NCBI GenBank assembly: GCA_038230875.1
Contig: JBBRMK010000006.1
Coordinates: 8,816 to 72,815, forward strand
DNA from: Pseudanabaena sp038230875
GTDB lineage: Bacteria; Cyanobacteriota; Cyanobacteriia; Pseudanabaenales; Pseudanabaenaceae
Direction: 5' to 3'
Length of the DNA stretch: 64,000 nt
The notes below the pieces were generated by a model. The model was not told the DNA's origin. It did not search any database and saw only the letters and a program-made list of their open reading frames with translations. The translations under genes were made by a program, and so were the position numbers. Below are positions 24,855 to 33,217 of the stretch, in pieces. Position 1 is the stretch's first letter; each line of letters starts with the position of its first letter.

Positions 24855-26564
24855 ATGCAAATTTCTTCCAGTTGGTTGACACTTGGTGCGAGTTTATCGC
24901 TTCTGATTCCAGCTTGGACAGCCAATGCTCAAGAATTTACAATGCCTCTGCGACCTTTCACTAAAGTCGTCCTCGAGCCTGACACCAAAACAAATATCAC
25001 CGTACCGATTATCTCAGAAGCTACTAAGACTCAAGAAGTTGAGATTAGCTCGGTAAAAACCGAATTATTAAATAATAGTCAAACTACATCTCAAGATAGT
25101 CACAAATTGCAGCTAAAAGTTGCGGCTTTACCTAAGCTTTCTACTCAACAACCTTCTTCGTTAGCCCCTAAAGTTGTTCAAGATAGTAATGCTCAAGATA
25201 CCAAGCCTCAACTCGTCAGCTCTACAGAACCGACTAGAGTAATTCCTAGTTCAGCTGCCTCTAATTCAGGTCAACTTGATCCTGCCCAGACATTAGTAGT
25301 CCCAACCACTCCTAGCCAAGTTAAATTAGAACGTGTCAAACCAGTTACGCTTGAGGAAGTTGTTGATTTGGTTGAAAAAACAAACTCTGATGCAATCAAA
25401 GCGCGAATTGCCATAGATCGTGCTCGTGCTGTGTTAAGAGAAGCCGAAGCAGGGCGATCGCCAACGGTTACAGGGTCAGCACAATATAGCTTTACCGACT
25501 CTGCGGGAATACGGCTGAATAACATCAACAATAATGTAGCAAACCAAACGACTAACCAATCGCTCACAGGCACTGTAGGCATTGATTACAACATATTTGA
25601 CTCAGGAGTCAATGATTCCTTGATCCGCACTGCTGAGAATAATTTAAGAATTGCAGAGGCAACTCTTAATCAAGTCAGACAAACAATTCGTTTAAGTATT
25701 GTGACCGCTTATTACAGCCTTCAAAACGCAGATGAAACTATCCGTATTCAACGTAAAGCCGTTGAAAATGCTGAAAGAAGCTTAAGAGATACTAGAGCTA
25801 GAGAACGTGCGGGTGTTGGCACAAAATTTGATGTGCTGCAATCTGAGGTGCAACTTGCCAATGCTAGGCAAAATTTACTCAATGCGGAAGCGGCACAATT
25901 GGTAGCCAGACGTGAGTTGTCTAGACAGCTAAATTATCCTCCCACCATCGAAATTACGGCTGCCGATAAAATTGCCCCTGTAATTGAGTGGAAATTACCT
26001 CTAGAAGAATCGATTGTATTAGCAGTACGCAATCGTGCCGAGTTAGACATTTCTCGATTACAGCGTGAAGTTGCTCGCAATCAAGCCAATACTTCGCTCG
26101 CCAGATTAGGTCCTCAGTTTAGCGTATTTACTAACTTAAATACGGCTTCAGACTTTAGGAATGGTATTGGAATTGGAACAGGCTATCAAATCGGAGCTAC
26201 ATTAAATTGGAATCTCTATGATGGTGGTAGAACTGCCGCGCGAGTAGACCAATTCAAAGCTGATCAAGCCACTGCCGAATCTAATTTTGAACAAGTTGCT
26301 CGTCAAGCCCGTTATGATGTTGAAGAGTCTTATATCAATCAGCGATCGCGCTTACAACAGATTGACACAGCAACTCTAGCCGTCAAAAATGCTGAAGAAG
26401 CACTGCGTTTAGCTCGTTTGCGACTTGATGCAGGTGTTGGTACGCAGCTTGAGGTGATTACTGCTGAGTCGGATTTTACTAATGCTGATGTTAACCGAGT
26501 ACAAGCAATCATCGGCTATAACCAATCCCGCGCCAACCTTGATCGCGCCGTTAGTGGGCTATAA
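24855..26564 (+). CDS. TolC-family outer-membrane efflux protein
   Basis: Forms the trimeric outer-membrane/periplasmic channel for type I secretion or RND/ABC efflux. A signal peptide (LTLGASLSLLIPAWTANAQ) precedes a Ser/Thr/Pro-rich linker (about residues 30-165), longer than in E. coli TolC but common in cyanobacteria. Two OEP repeats follow, with coiled-coil helices (NLRIAEATLNQVRQTIRLSIVTAYYSLQNADETI and VDQFKADQATAESNFEQVARQARYDVEESYINQ) and the GVGTKFDVLQSEVQLANARQNL pattern. At 569 residues the size is normal. No membrane-fusion or transporter gene is adjacent, so it probably serves systems encoded elsewhere. Confidence 0.92.
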   Translation: MQISSSWLTLGASLSLLIPAWTANAQEFTMPLRPFTKVVLEPDTKTNITVPIISEATKTQEVEISSVKTELLNNSQTTSQDSHKLQLKVAALPKLSTQQPSSLAPKVVQDSNAQDTKPQLVSSTEPTRVIPSSAASNSGQLDPAQTLVVPTTPSQVKLERVKPVTLEEVVDLVEKTNSDAIKARIAIDRARAVLREAEAGRSPTVTGSAQYSFTDSAGIRLNNINNNVANQTTNQSLTGTVGIDYNIFDSGVNDSLIRTAENNLRIAEATLNQVRQTIRLSIVTAYYSLQNADETIRIQRKAVENAERSLRDTRARERAGVGTKFDVLQSEVQLANARQNLLNAEAAQLVARRELSRQLNYPPTIEITAADKIAPVIEWKLPLEESIVLAVRNRAELDISRLQREVARNQANTSLARLGPQFSVFTNLNTASDFRNGIGIGTGYQIGATLNWNLYDGGRTAARVDQFKADQATAESNFEQVARQARYDVEESYINQRSRLQQIDTATLAVKNAEEALRLARLRLDAGVGTQLEVITAESDFTNADVNRVQAIIGYNQSRANLDRAVSGL

Positions 26565-26570
26565 ATAATT

Positions 26571-26672
26571 TACAGCAAATCCCGAACAAATCCACCACTA
26601 GATTTTTATAAAAGCCCCGCTTCGCAGGGTTTTTATAAAAATCTGGGTTTGGTTTGTTCTCAATCTGCTGTA
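26571..26672. mobile_element. MITE-like element family B, copy 2
   Basis: A 102-bp element with ends TACAGCAAATCCCGAACAAA and TTTGTTCTCAATCTGCTGTA, and an inner hairpin around AAGCCCCGCTTCGCAGGGTT. It starts six bases after the TolC-type stop. It shares ends and organisation, but not the inner loop, with the copy at 20125-20228. Confidence 0.78.
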
Positions 26673-26923
26673 TGCCATCAACACAAAATACAAGGAGTAC
26701 GAAGTGCCCCTTATATTTTCACTAAGGAGACGAGACAAAAGAGAATCAGAGAAATTGTGATTTCAGCAGAAAATCAAAGAAAGCCAAAGCAATTCTATAT
26801 ATATTAGTGAAAATTCTATCTATCTGTATTAGTGATTGCTGAGACAATTTTTCCATGCGATCGCTGAGACAATTGCAGTTGAGAAACCTGTCAAAGAAAG
26901 TATTATTTTGGGAATCGCCAAAG

Positions 26924-27289
26924 ATGAGTATACCGAGAATATTTGAGAGTTCTAAATTTTTTCAGCCGACTGTCGGAGAACCTATTCGTTCAGTTATTAC
27001 AGAATCTAAGGATGCAGTTATTGTCGCTTGGCATATCAAACCGAAACAAGCAGTATCTCCGCATATCCATCCTAATGGGCAAGACACTTGGACTATTTTG
27101 AGTGGAAAGGGAGAATATTATTTGGATAAGACAGGTCTTACAGAAATAATTGTTGCAGGTGATGTCGTAATTGCTCCTATTGGTTGTGTACATGGAGTAT
27201 TTAATAACGGTGAAGAACCATTAGTTTTTATCTCAATCGTGACACCCGCCGAAGCTGGATATCGGCTTGTCACATTAGAAGAATCTTAG
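26924..27289 (+). CDS. Cupin domain protein
   Basis: A small (121-residue) single-domain cupin. Motif 1 is WHIKPKQAVSPHIHPNGQDTWTILSGKGEYY, giving His, His and Gln/Asp in the metal pocket, and motif 2 is VIAPIGCVHGVFNNGEEPLVFISIV, with the third His. Such proteins bind a divalent metal and small ligands; the substrate cannot be told. I chose the ATG at 26924 (MSIPRIFESSKFF) because the preceding 23 residues of the long frame are basic and unlike the family. Confidence 0.82.
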   Translation: MSIPRIFESSKFFQPTVGEPIRSVITESKDAVIVAWHIKPKQAVSPHIHPNGQDTWTILSGKGEYYLDKTGLTEIIVAGDVVIAPIGCVHGVFNNGEEPLVFISIVTPAEAGYRLVTLEES

Positions 27290-27365
27290 ATAAAGCTGTC
27301 GTCATATGGAAATAAAAGTTTGGCATCAGAAAATCATCTACGTAAGAGAGTCCAGATAATTTTAA

Positions 27366-27725
27366 CTACAGTCCTTTCCCAATCTCAATCCGTTTGATAT
27401 CTGACAATTTAGTATCGGCAACATCGATACTCGCTAGAAGTTCCTTCGTGGATGAAATATGACCACGAGCCTCAACCAAAGATGCTACATCTGGGTTCAA
27501 GTTGCTATTTGGCTTTCCTAAGCACCACAACGCGAAGTTACGAGGCTGATTGCAAGTGAATGCAATTTGTGTGCCAAAAGGAAGCATATCGGGCGCTATG
27601 CGATGCTGCAACAGATACTCCACATCGTCTGCGAAATGACTTTCCGCTATCTCTAAAAGATGACTCAAGGTATCAAGTCTAGAACTGAAGATATTTTGCA
27701 GTGCTACGATCTTCTACTTTTCCAT
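27366..27725 (-). pseudogene. Hypothetical gene with TAG at codon 4
   Basis: From ATG 27725 the frame reads MEK, then TAG (27714-27716), then continues without interruption as KIVALQNIFSSRLDTLSHLLEIAESHFADDVEYLLQHRIAPDMLPFGTQ to a stop at 27366. The helical N-terminal part looks protein-like across the stop, so a CAG or AAG to TAG change is the simplest reading. An alternative is a TTG start at 27668. The C-terminal part has no recognised domain. It lies in the decay zone. Confidence 0.5.
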
Positions 27726-27922
27726 ACGATTTCTAAGGAGACAATTTGTAATCCATAACGGCAAGAGTTGAACAGCAGTATAGCTTTTACTCTTAACCAA
27801 AATATTACAACTTTGTCCGCTCTAATGATTTGTTATGCGGCGATCGCTTCTCAATTCTTAACTTTTACGTTAGCTTGCATTGCGCAGCAAATCGCCGCTC
27901 ATCTCTCGGAACTCAACAACGA
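27726..27922. other. Non-coding stretch upstream of the intron fragment
   Basis: AT-rich sequence without a convincing gene; presumed 5' exon side of the group II intron fragment that begins at 27923. A 68-codon frame across 27768-27974 runs into intron sequence and is not credible. Confidence 0.4.
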
Positions 27923-28324
27923 GTGCGATTCGTTCAGTGTGAATCACGGTAACCAGTCCGTACGTAACCACTGAAGCTAGAAATCCTAGAGTATAGCTTA
28001 ACTGTCCAGATGATATAGGTGAAAACCCTATCGTCTAAACTCAAGACTGACTCCTTATCTGCCTACACTGAGTAAACTCGATTTTTACAGGGTGAAGCTG
28101 GGAACAGGGCGTAACCAGACATCTAAATGCTCGTAATTGCCTCAAGGTATTCAGACTACACAAACTAGAGCAGATTATGGTTGGACACAACAGAAATGTT
28201 AGTGAACTTTGGAAAGAATTGAACTGGAAGAAATTCCGAGTCAACCTTTTTAGACTACAAAAGCGAGTGTATAAAGCAGTTCAAGTTCAAGATATGCGGA
28301 AAGCAAGGTCTTTACAAAAACTAA
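27923..28324 (+). mobile_element. Truncated group II intron (5' ribozyme part plus start of its maturase)
   Basis: GTGCG at 27923 is the canonical 5' end of a bacterial group II intron. The following 250 bases contain domain I-like segments (CACGGTAACCAGTCCG, GGGTGAAGCTGGGAACAGGG, CGTAATTGCCTCAAGGTATT). The start of the intron-encoded protein lies at 28177. Full-length ribozymes usually have 500 or more bases before this ATG, so the RNA part is probably internally shortened. Homology stops near 28324, where sequence antisense to the HEAT-repeat pseudogene begins. No domains V/VI are found, so it cannot splice. Confidence 0.72.
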
Positions 28325-28356
28325 AACATTTTGCGGTTGAGAAACTTCTGGCATAG
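28177..28356 (+). pseudogene. N-terminal fragment of group II intron reverse transcriptase/maturase
   Basis: Residues 1-49 (ELWKELNWKKFRVNLFRLQK, then RVYKAVQVQDMRKARSLQKL) match the N-terminal helical region of cyanobacterial group II intron-encoded proteins, in which the pattern W-x-W-x-K-x-x-x-x-x-x-L-Q-x-R-V/I-Y-K-A is typical. After LQKL the frame diverges and ends in TAG at 28354. Reverse transcriptase, maturase and endonuclease domains are missing. Confidence 0.8.
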
Positions 28357-29579
28357 AACTATAAATTATCCCTAGTGCTTCTGTTATCCTCTCACGAATC
28401 TGAGGATCTGGATCATCTAGAGCTTTAATCAAATATGGAATTGCTGCTTCATCACGAATTTTTGCTAACGATTCAATAGCTGTGAGCCTTACTCGCAGGC
28501 TTGAATCGCTTAACATAGCTTTACCTAGGGCTGATATAGCCAATGACTTACGATCAGGATTGTAAACCACCAATTAATCCCTAAGCCCCTTGCTTTTCAT
28601 AAATTTCCCCTAATGCTTCAGCAGCAGAACTTCTTACATTAATATTTTCATCTTCTAGCAAAAGCTGAGACAAAACTAGCACAGCATCTTCTGATTGCAT
28701 ATCACCCAAAATTTCAGTAGCTCTTTGACGAATATTTGAGTTTTTACTTTTTAATGCTTGAATGATCAATGGTATATCAGTGAGCAGATTTAAATTAGTA
28801 AGCTCGTCTTGCTCAGATTCTATGAGAACAGCAATATTATGCGAATTACTTGCTGATTCTAATTCGCGTGTCTCTTTTCTAGTAGTCAAATAAATTTCTC
28901 TAGCTTTTCCATATGCCAACAGTTCAAGTTCTTGTTTCAGCCCACTCTCTCTCAGTTTTCGCTTTACGTATCTATATAAATCATTGACAGAAATTAATCT
29001 GTCATTATCATGGTCGTAATCTGCTAAACCCGTTTTAAGTCCCTTAACTAAATAGTGTGTATAAATAGACAGATCATATTTTTGTCGATTTGAAAAGGAT
29101 TGCCAAGGGATAGATGATGTAAGAATTGCCCGATTTTCATTAATTAGGCGAGGACTTAAGTCTTGTTTGCTTGCAAAACCTCTGGTTGCAGCGCCACTGT
29201 AGCAACAATTCAAAATGAGTATTTGATTACCCTGATTAGTATTCATAACGTGAGTAAGCAGGCTAGATGAAACCGATGTCTACTGTAAGTGATCGTTCTC
29301 TGTCGTTCGAGTCGTCAAACAGAGATTACCAGAAGCAGCATCAAGAATGCCATGACCAGAGAAGTAGAAGAGGAGCGTATCATTATTCTAACGATCAGCA
29401 AATAGTCCTTCAATAGATTCCCTCAGTTCTTGGATCTGAGGATCAACAAGAGACTTTACTTGATCAAAACCACGCTGCTCCAATACCTGCTGAATCGCTT
29501 GGGCATCTCTTTTAGCTTCGGGAAGCGATAGAACCGACCTATATTCACTTACTCCTACTACTAATGCATATCTAGTCAT
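28250..29579 (-). pseudogene. Caspase-like (peptidase C14, orthocaspase) protein with HEAT repeats, broken at several points
   Basis: The frame starts MTRYALVVGVSEYRSV (ATG 29579) and encodes a C14 p20 domain with catalytic His in LLFYFSGHG and Cys in ILNCCYSGAA, then HEAT repeats (DIPLIIQALKSKNSNIRQRATEILGDMQSEDAV). Two in-frame TAG codons interrupt it, at 29388-29390 (ADR*NNDTLLF) and about 29279-29281 (DHLQ*TSVSSS); both are expected to be CAG in relatives. A frameshift plus stop near 28575-28583 separates the last HEAT repeats (SLAISALGKAML). The final 25 codons (below about 28325) are antisense to the maturase fragment, so the native 3' end is gone. Orthocaspases are Arg/Lys-specific proteases linked to stress and cell-death responses. 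This copy should be dead. Confidence 0.85.
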
Positions 29580-30015
29580 TTTAGTTACACCCACTAGCTA
29601 ATGAACTTTTTTACGCGGATCTATACATACACATATATTGTTAACTTTGTCTTGACCACTTGCTTTCATGTAGCAAAAATCACTCACGAGTTCCTAGTAC
29701 CTCAAAAGACTTCATACTAGCGATTTTAAGGAAATTTAATACTAAACACTATTAACGGAAGTCTCAGCACTCTGCTATGACAATAGCCATCGGTATAACG
29801 CTTAAGTTGAACCACATTAGTACGCTAGGCGGTTAACTAGAAATCGTTCTTATGTCGATTTCAAGGAAAGCGATTCAGAGATTAGAAATTCCAATTTTGC
29901 AGGTGCTAACCGTGAATATTTAGCTATCAAGAACAATCAGAAATCGGAAGTCATCTAGTGAATTACGATAAACGCAACATCTGGAGGAAGTCCCACACAT
30001 CATATTTTTGATAAT
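29580..30015. other. Decayed region without a recognisable gene
   Basis: About 435 bases with stops in all frames. It is flanked by pseudogenes on both sides and probably holds degraded coding sequence. I could not identify a family. Confidence 0.4.
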
Positions 30016-30170
30016 TTACTTTGACTTATCCTCGTTAGCGGGTTCTGTTACTGACAAATCGTAATTAGAAGGTAATAACAACTTCCCGTTATTAGAAAGA
30101 CAACTATTGTGAGTACCCAATATCTCTGGATTGCTGCGCCGTCCAAGCTAAAATGCGGTAATGCTATAAC
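30016..30170 (-). pseudogene. Remnant of a membrane-protein tail (FWLGRRS type) with in-frame TAG
   Basis: On the minus strand an open frame ending at TAA 30016-30018 reads LGRRSNPEILGTHNSCLSNN onward and ends EPANEDKSK. Just upstream it reads SITAF, then TAG (30148-30150), where the intact neighbour gene (30653-30904) has AAFWLGRRS. So the TAG replaces TGG and this is the C-terminal end of a related membrane protein whose N-terminus has been lost. Confidence 0.6.
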
Positions 30171-30196
30171 TTAAAGCTTGGTGTAGAATTTTAGTC

Positions 30197-30466
30197 ATGA
30201 CTATCAAAGAGCAAATTATTCAAGAATTTGACCGAGTGCCAGAATCTCAGCTAGAGACGGTACTATTTTTTCTTTGTTCTTTAGAAACAGACTCAAACTC
30301 TTACCCTTTTACTCAAGAGCATCTAACTAAAGCTGATTCCATCATTCAGAATCGTTTTGATATATCTGCATCCAAACCCAAAAGATCGGAACCAGAAATT
30401 TGGGCGGATTTTGAACCGACTCGTGCCAAAATTGCTCAAGAAGTTAATTCCCAACTTGTACACTAA
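30197..30466 (+). CDS. Putative antitoxin of a PIN-type toxin-antitoxin pair
   Basis: An 89-residue protein starting MTIKEQIIQEFDRVPESQLETVLFFL, the short helical pattern of DUF2281-like and related antitoxins that bind promoter DNA and the toxin. The C-terminal half is charged (KPKRSEPEIWADFEPTRAKIAQEVNSQ) and presumably toxin-binding. Its stop at 30464-30466 is one base before the ATG of the PIN-domain toxin gene, typical of a TA operon. The toxin is broken, so the antitoxin is a relic that may still bind DNA or related toxins. Confidence 0.7.
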   Translation: MTIKEQIIQEFDRVPESQLETVLFFLCSLETDSNSYPFTQEHLTKADSIIQNRFDISASKPKRSEPEIWADFEPTRAKIAQEVNSQLVH

Positions 30467-30467
30467 G

Positions 30468-30647
30468 ATGCCAAAAGTTGTCATTGATACTTCTGTTTTT
30501 ATTGCTGTACTACTGAGCAAATCTCAAACTAGCACCCCTAATCAAGTATTACAAGCTTAGAGACAAGGAAAATTTACTAAGTATTATCACGGTACTCAAA
30601 TCCTTACGCCGCAACTATTTTTGACTGCATTGTCTTCTCTCAGTTAG
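30468..30647 (+). pseudogene. PIN-domain toxin gene, truncated and with nonsense codon
   Basis: The N-terminus MPKVVIDTSVFIAVLLSKSQ contains the first catalytic Asp of the PIN nuclease fold (VIDTSVF). After 30 codons a TAG (30558-30560) appears where relatives have Trp (QAWRQGKF), again TGG to TAG. The frame continues briefly (RQGKFTKYYHGTQILTPQ) and then loses similarity, so the remaining catalytic acidic residues are absent. Intact PIN toxins cleave RNA. Confidence 0.75.
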
Positions 30648-30652
30648 GCAAT

Positions 30653-30904
30653 TTATTTATCAATTCGTTCTTCTTGAGCAACACTCAAAGGTTCTCGAAG
30701 GATTAACATCTTGGTACTAGAACGCCGTCCTAGCCAAAAAGCTGCGCCTAATGAAACGGCGATAACTCCACCTGCTGCGGGGAAAAGCCACCAAGGTATT
30801 GCGATCGCATTACTCGAAACAACTACTTTTTCTTCTTTAGATTTACCTGATTCCTTTTTAAGATCGCCGCGCAAAGATCGAGCATAAATGAGCCCGAAAA
30901 TCAT
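30653..30904 (-). CDS. Small single-span membrane protein
   Basis: From the ATG at 30904 the 83-residue protein has a charged N-terminal part (ARSLRGDLKKESGKSKEEK), one membrane helix (AIPWWLFPAAGGVIAVSLGAAFWLG) and a basic tail (RRSSTKMLILREPLSVAQEERIDK). A fragment of a related protein lies at 30016-30170. I do not recognise the family. The longer frame from TTG 30913 adds only three residues. Confidence 0.5.
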   Translation of the reverse strand: MIFGLIYARSLRGDLKKESGKSKEEKVVVSSNAIAIPWWLFPAAGGVIAVSLGAAFWLGRRSSTKMLILREPLSVAQEERIDK

Positions 30905-31017
30905 CCTATTCAAGTTCCTCTAATTGGCTTGTATGTAAAAAAGGCGATCGACTCTTAATGAATACAATAACTAATGCTATAACTACTATATATCGCATTC
31001 TCACATAACTAATCGAT

Positions 31018-31452
31018 ATGGAAGAACTTTTGACATTAAGAGAATTGCTACTTAAAGGTGATATGAATGGAGCTTTGGCAATTGTTGACGAATTAGAAGA
31101 AATGAGTCGAGACGATAAAATCAACAACATTCGTAGCTATGCTGTAATTCTGCTCATGCATTTAATCAAGCAAAAAGTAGAAAATCGTACCACCAAATCT
31201 TGGGAGCTATCAATTCGTAACTCTATACGCGGTATCCAAACCAAAAACCAGCGACGTAAAGCTGGCGGAACATACCTCAATACCGAGGAACTACGCTTAG
31301 CAATTTCCGAAGCTTATACAGAAGCAGTTGATCGCGCCTCCGCAGAGGTTGAGGAAGGACACTACGAACCAAAGGAGTTAGCCAAACTAGTCAACCGTGA
31401 AGAGATATGCGATCGCGCCATGATCTTAATCTCTACAAATCTAGAAGTTTAA
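31018..31452 (+). CDS. DUF29 family protein
   Basis: The core motif ALAIVDELEEMSRDDKINNIRSYAVILLMHLIKQKVENRTTKSWELSIRNSI is the cyanobacterial DUF29 signature. The 144-residue length is typical. DUF29 proteins are soluble and of unknown function. A more distant member lies at 583-1041; the two share only the domain pattern. It ends 9 bases from the convergent DUF6671 fragment. The ATG at 31018 overlaps no other gene. Confidence 0.8.
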   Translation: MEELLTLRELLLKGDMNGALAIVDELEEMSRDDKINNIRSYAVILLMHLIKQKVENRTTKSWELSIRNSIRGIQTKNQRRKAGGTYLNTEELRLAISEAYTEAVDRASAEVEEGHYEPKELAKLVNREEICDRAMILISTNLEV

Positions 31453-31460
31453 ACTGAGCG

Positions 31461-31778
31461 TTAAGGATTGTAATGAGAGCAATACATTTGATCAGCGAAT
31501 TTCACTCCATTAGAGAAAAGAGGTTCTTGTTTAAAATTACAGCGATCGCAATGATATACATTAGTGCGAATAACTTGTGTCGCCAATCCACATAGTCCAC
31601 AGCGCAATTCTTTGAGTCTCTCTACTACATCAAAATTCACAAAATTACAATTGGGACAAAGTTGCTGTAACTTGCGGACTAAGTTTTCTGTTGCCTTGGC
31701 GATATTTTTTGTGCGGGTGGGATTGTAAAGCGATCGCATATCTGTTTCTATGTGGATTTGAGGCGATCGCTTAAGCAA
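31461..31778 (-). pseudogene. C-terminal fragment of a DUF6671-type gene (partial duplicate)
   Basis: The frame begins at a TTG that corresponds to an internal Leu (ELLKRSPQIHIETD) of the full-length gene at 33311-34249. It then runs parallel to its end with scattered differences: four CxxC pairs (LCPNCNF, RCGLCGL, HCDRCNF) and a final CSHYNP where the full copy has CSYCNP, so one zinc-ligand Cys is lost. The first 200 residues are missing. Duplication followed by truncation explains it; translation of the remaining zinc-ribbon part cannot be excluded. Confidence 0.8.
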
Positions 31779-31858
31779 CGGCGTGTTATGTCCCGATCAC
31801 CTCCAAATTTCTATCTCTCAACAACGCCCATCCCTGTCAGAACTCTACTCACCAAATC

Positions 31859-31955
31859 TACTCCCTTCCCACTATAGAAATAGACATACAAAACCAAGGA
31901 TTAGCGGTGCGGCGCTTTGCGCCGCAACGTCTAATTTTTCACTAGGAAGGGAGTA
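31859..31955. mobile_element. MITE-like element family A, copy 3
   Basis: A 97-bp element with ends TACTCCCTTCCCA and TAGGAAGGGAGTA. The core GCGGTGCGGCGC-TTTG-CGCCGCAACG is palindromic except for a few bases. It differs from copy 2 by only a handful of substitutions. Confidence 0.85.
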
Positions 31956-32130
31956 AACATTTTATCATTACTCTTTACTTATGAGTTATACGTGGTGCAT
32001 AGTATTTTATCTATGCTTGATATAAATTTATTGACTTGAAAATTAGTCACAGACAGGATTTAATGATCTTATTGCAGCTTGATATTAAAACAAGCTTTTT
32101 ACAAATTTAAAATTTATTTGGATATATTTT

Positions 32131-32964
32131 ATGGATCGTATCGTAGGGTTTCTTGGTCGTCGTAACCTGCTCAAGTCTATGGGAATTGCTGGGGTTTCCT
32201 ACGCTGCGACAGTTGCTTGCACTTCATCGACCACTCCAACCGCCGCAGTTCCCGCCGCAAACTCAACAGCTGCAAACTCTGCAGCTACTAACTGCCCTTC
32301 AGCTGAAATTCCAGCAGGGATTGCTAAGCGTCCTGCGGCAAAAGATCTGAGCCCAGATGATGCGCTAAAAATTGTGATGGATGGGAATCAACGTTTCGTT
32401 GATGGCAAAACATTTCATCCTCGCTCTGGCAAAGAAACGGTCATTCAAACTGGTGCCGACCAGTTTCCATTTGCCGCATTTCTAGGTTGTGCAGACTCGC
32501 GCGTTCCGATTGAAACTGTATTCGACCAAGGCATCGGCGACTGTTTTGTCTGTCGTGTCGCGGGGAACATTGCTAGCCCTGAAACTGTTGGTAGTCTTGA
32601 GTTTGGTACATTGGTGCTGGGTTCCAAATTAATCTTAGTAATGGGACATCGGTCATGCGGTGCGGTGGTCGCAGCGATGGGTAGATTGGATGAACCAACT
32701 GTAGATTTAAAAGATTTGGGTATGATTCCCTCACTCGTTCCCTATCTCACGCCCGCCGTCAAAGAGATAGAAGAAAAAGTAAAAAAAGAGGGAATTACAA
32801 AAGTCCCTGATGATCTTACGGCAACGATTAAAGCCAATGCAAAAAATCAAGCTGCAACTTTGGCAAAATCTTCTATCTTGTCTAAGTTGGTCGCGGCAGG
32901 CAAGCTAAAAATATTGCCCGCCTACTACGACATAACGAGTGGCAAAGTTAGTTTGTTGACCTAA
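32131..32964 (+). CDS. ecaB: Exported beta-class carbonic anhydrase (EcaB-like)
   Basis: Interconverts CO2 and bicarbonate outside the cytosol. The N-terminus has a twin-arginine motif (GRRNLLKSMG), a hydrophobic stretch and a lipobox-like TVAC near residue 30, so a Tat-exported lipoprotein is likely. An Ala/Thr-rich linker follows. The beta-CA domain has the zinc ligands and Asp/Arg dyad in FLGCADSRVP, His and Cys in VMGHRSCGAV, and the GNIASPETVGSLEFG segment. At 277 residues it matches periplasmic EcaB of Synechocystis. It sits 1.3 kb from the end of the cmp operon and in the opposite orientation, which fits a role in feeding or recycling inorganic carbon for CmpABCD. Confidence 0.88.
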   Translation: MDRIVGFLGRRNLLKSMGIAGVSYAATVACTSSTTPTAAVPAANSTAANSAATNCPSAEIPAGIAKRPAAKDLSPDDALKIVMDGNQRFVDGKTFHPRSGKETVIQTGADQFPFAAFLGCADSRVPIETVFDQGIGDCFVCRVAGNIASPETVGSLEFGTLVLGSKLILVMGHRSCGAVVAAMGRLDEPTVDLKDLGMIPSLVPYLTPAVKEIEEKVKKEGITKVPDDLTATIKANAKNQAATLAKSSILSKLVAAGKLKILPAYYDITSGKVSLLT

Positions 32965-33097
32965 TTTCTTGACTTTTGCGGCGGAACTTATCCTAAAATG
33001 AATTGCCAATAATCTATCCGAAGTCAACTATTTTTTGCTTGCTTAATCTTTGCTGAAAACAAATAACTTAAACACAGCAATCGCTGTCGGTATAACT

Positions 33098-33193
33098 ACT
33101 CTCTTCCCACTATAGAAATAGACATATAAAACCAAGGATTAGCGTTGCAGCGCAAAGCGCCGCAACGTCTAATTTTTCACTAGGAAGGGAGTA
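33098..33193. mobile_element. MITE-like element family A, copy 4
   Basis: A 96-bp element with ends TACTCTCTTCCCA and TAGGAAGGGAGTA and core GTTGCAGCGC-AAAG-CGCCGCAAC. The loop AAAG is the reverse complement orientation (TTTG in copies 2 and 3), an inversion of the hairpin tip. Confidence 0.85.
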
Positions 33194-33217
33194 TGTAAAT
33201 AGGTAAGCCATCATTAA

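Noticed and set aside
27768..27974. 68-codon frame upstream of the group II intron
   Set aside because: It runs across the intron 5' boundary and has no recognised homology pattern.
29595..30015. Transposase remnant in the decay zone
   Set aside because: Looked for in all frames by eye; no recognisable motif, only stop-rich sequence.
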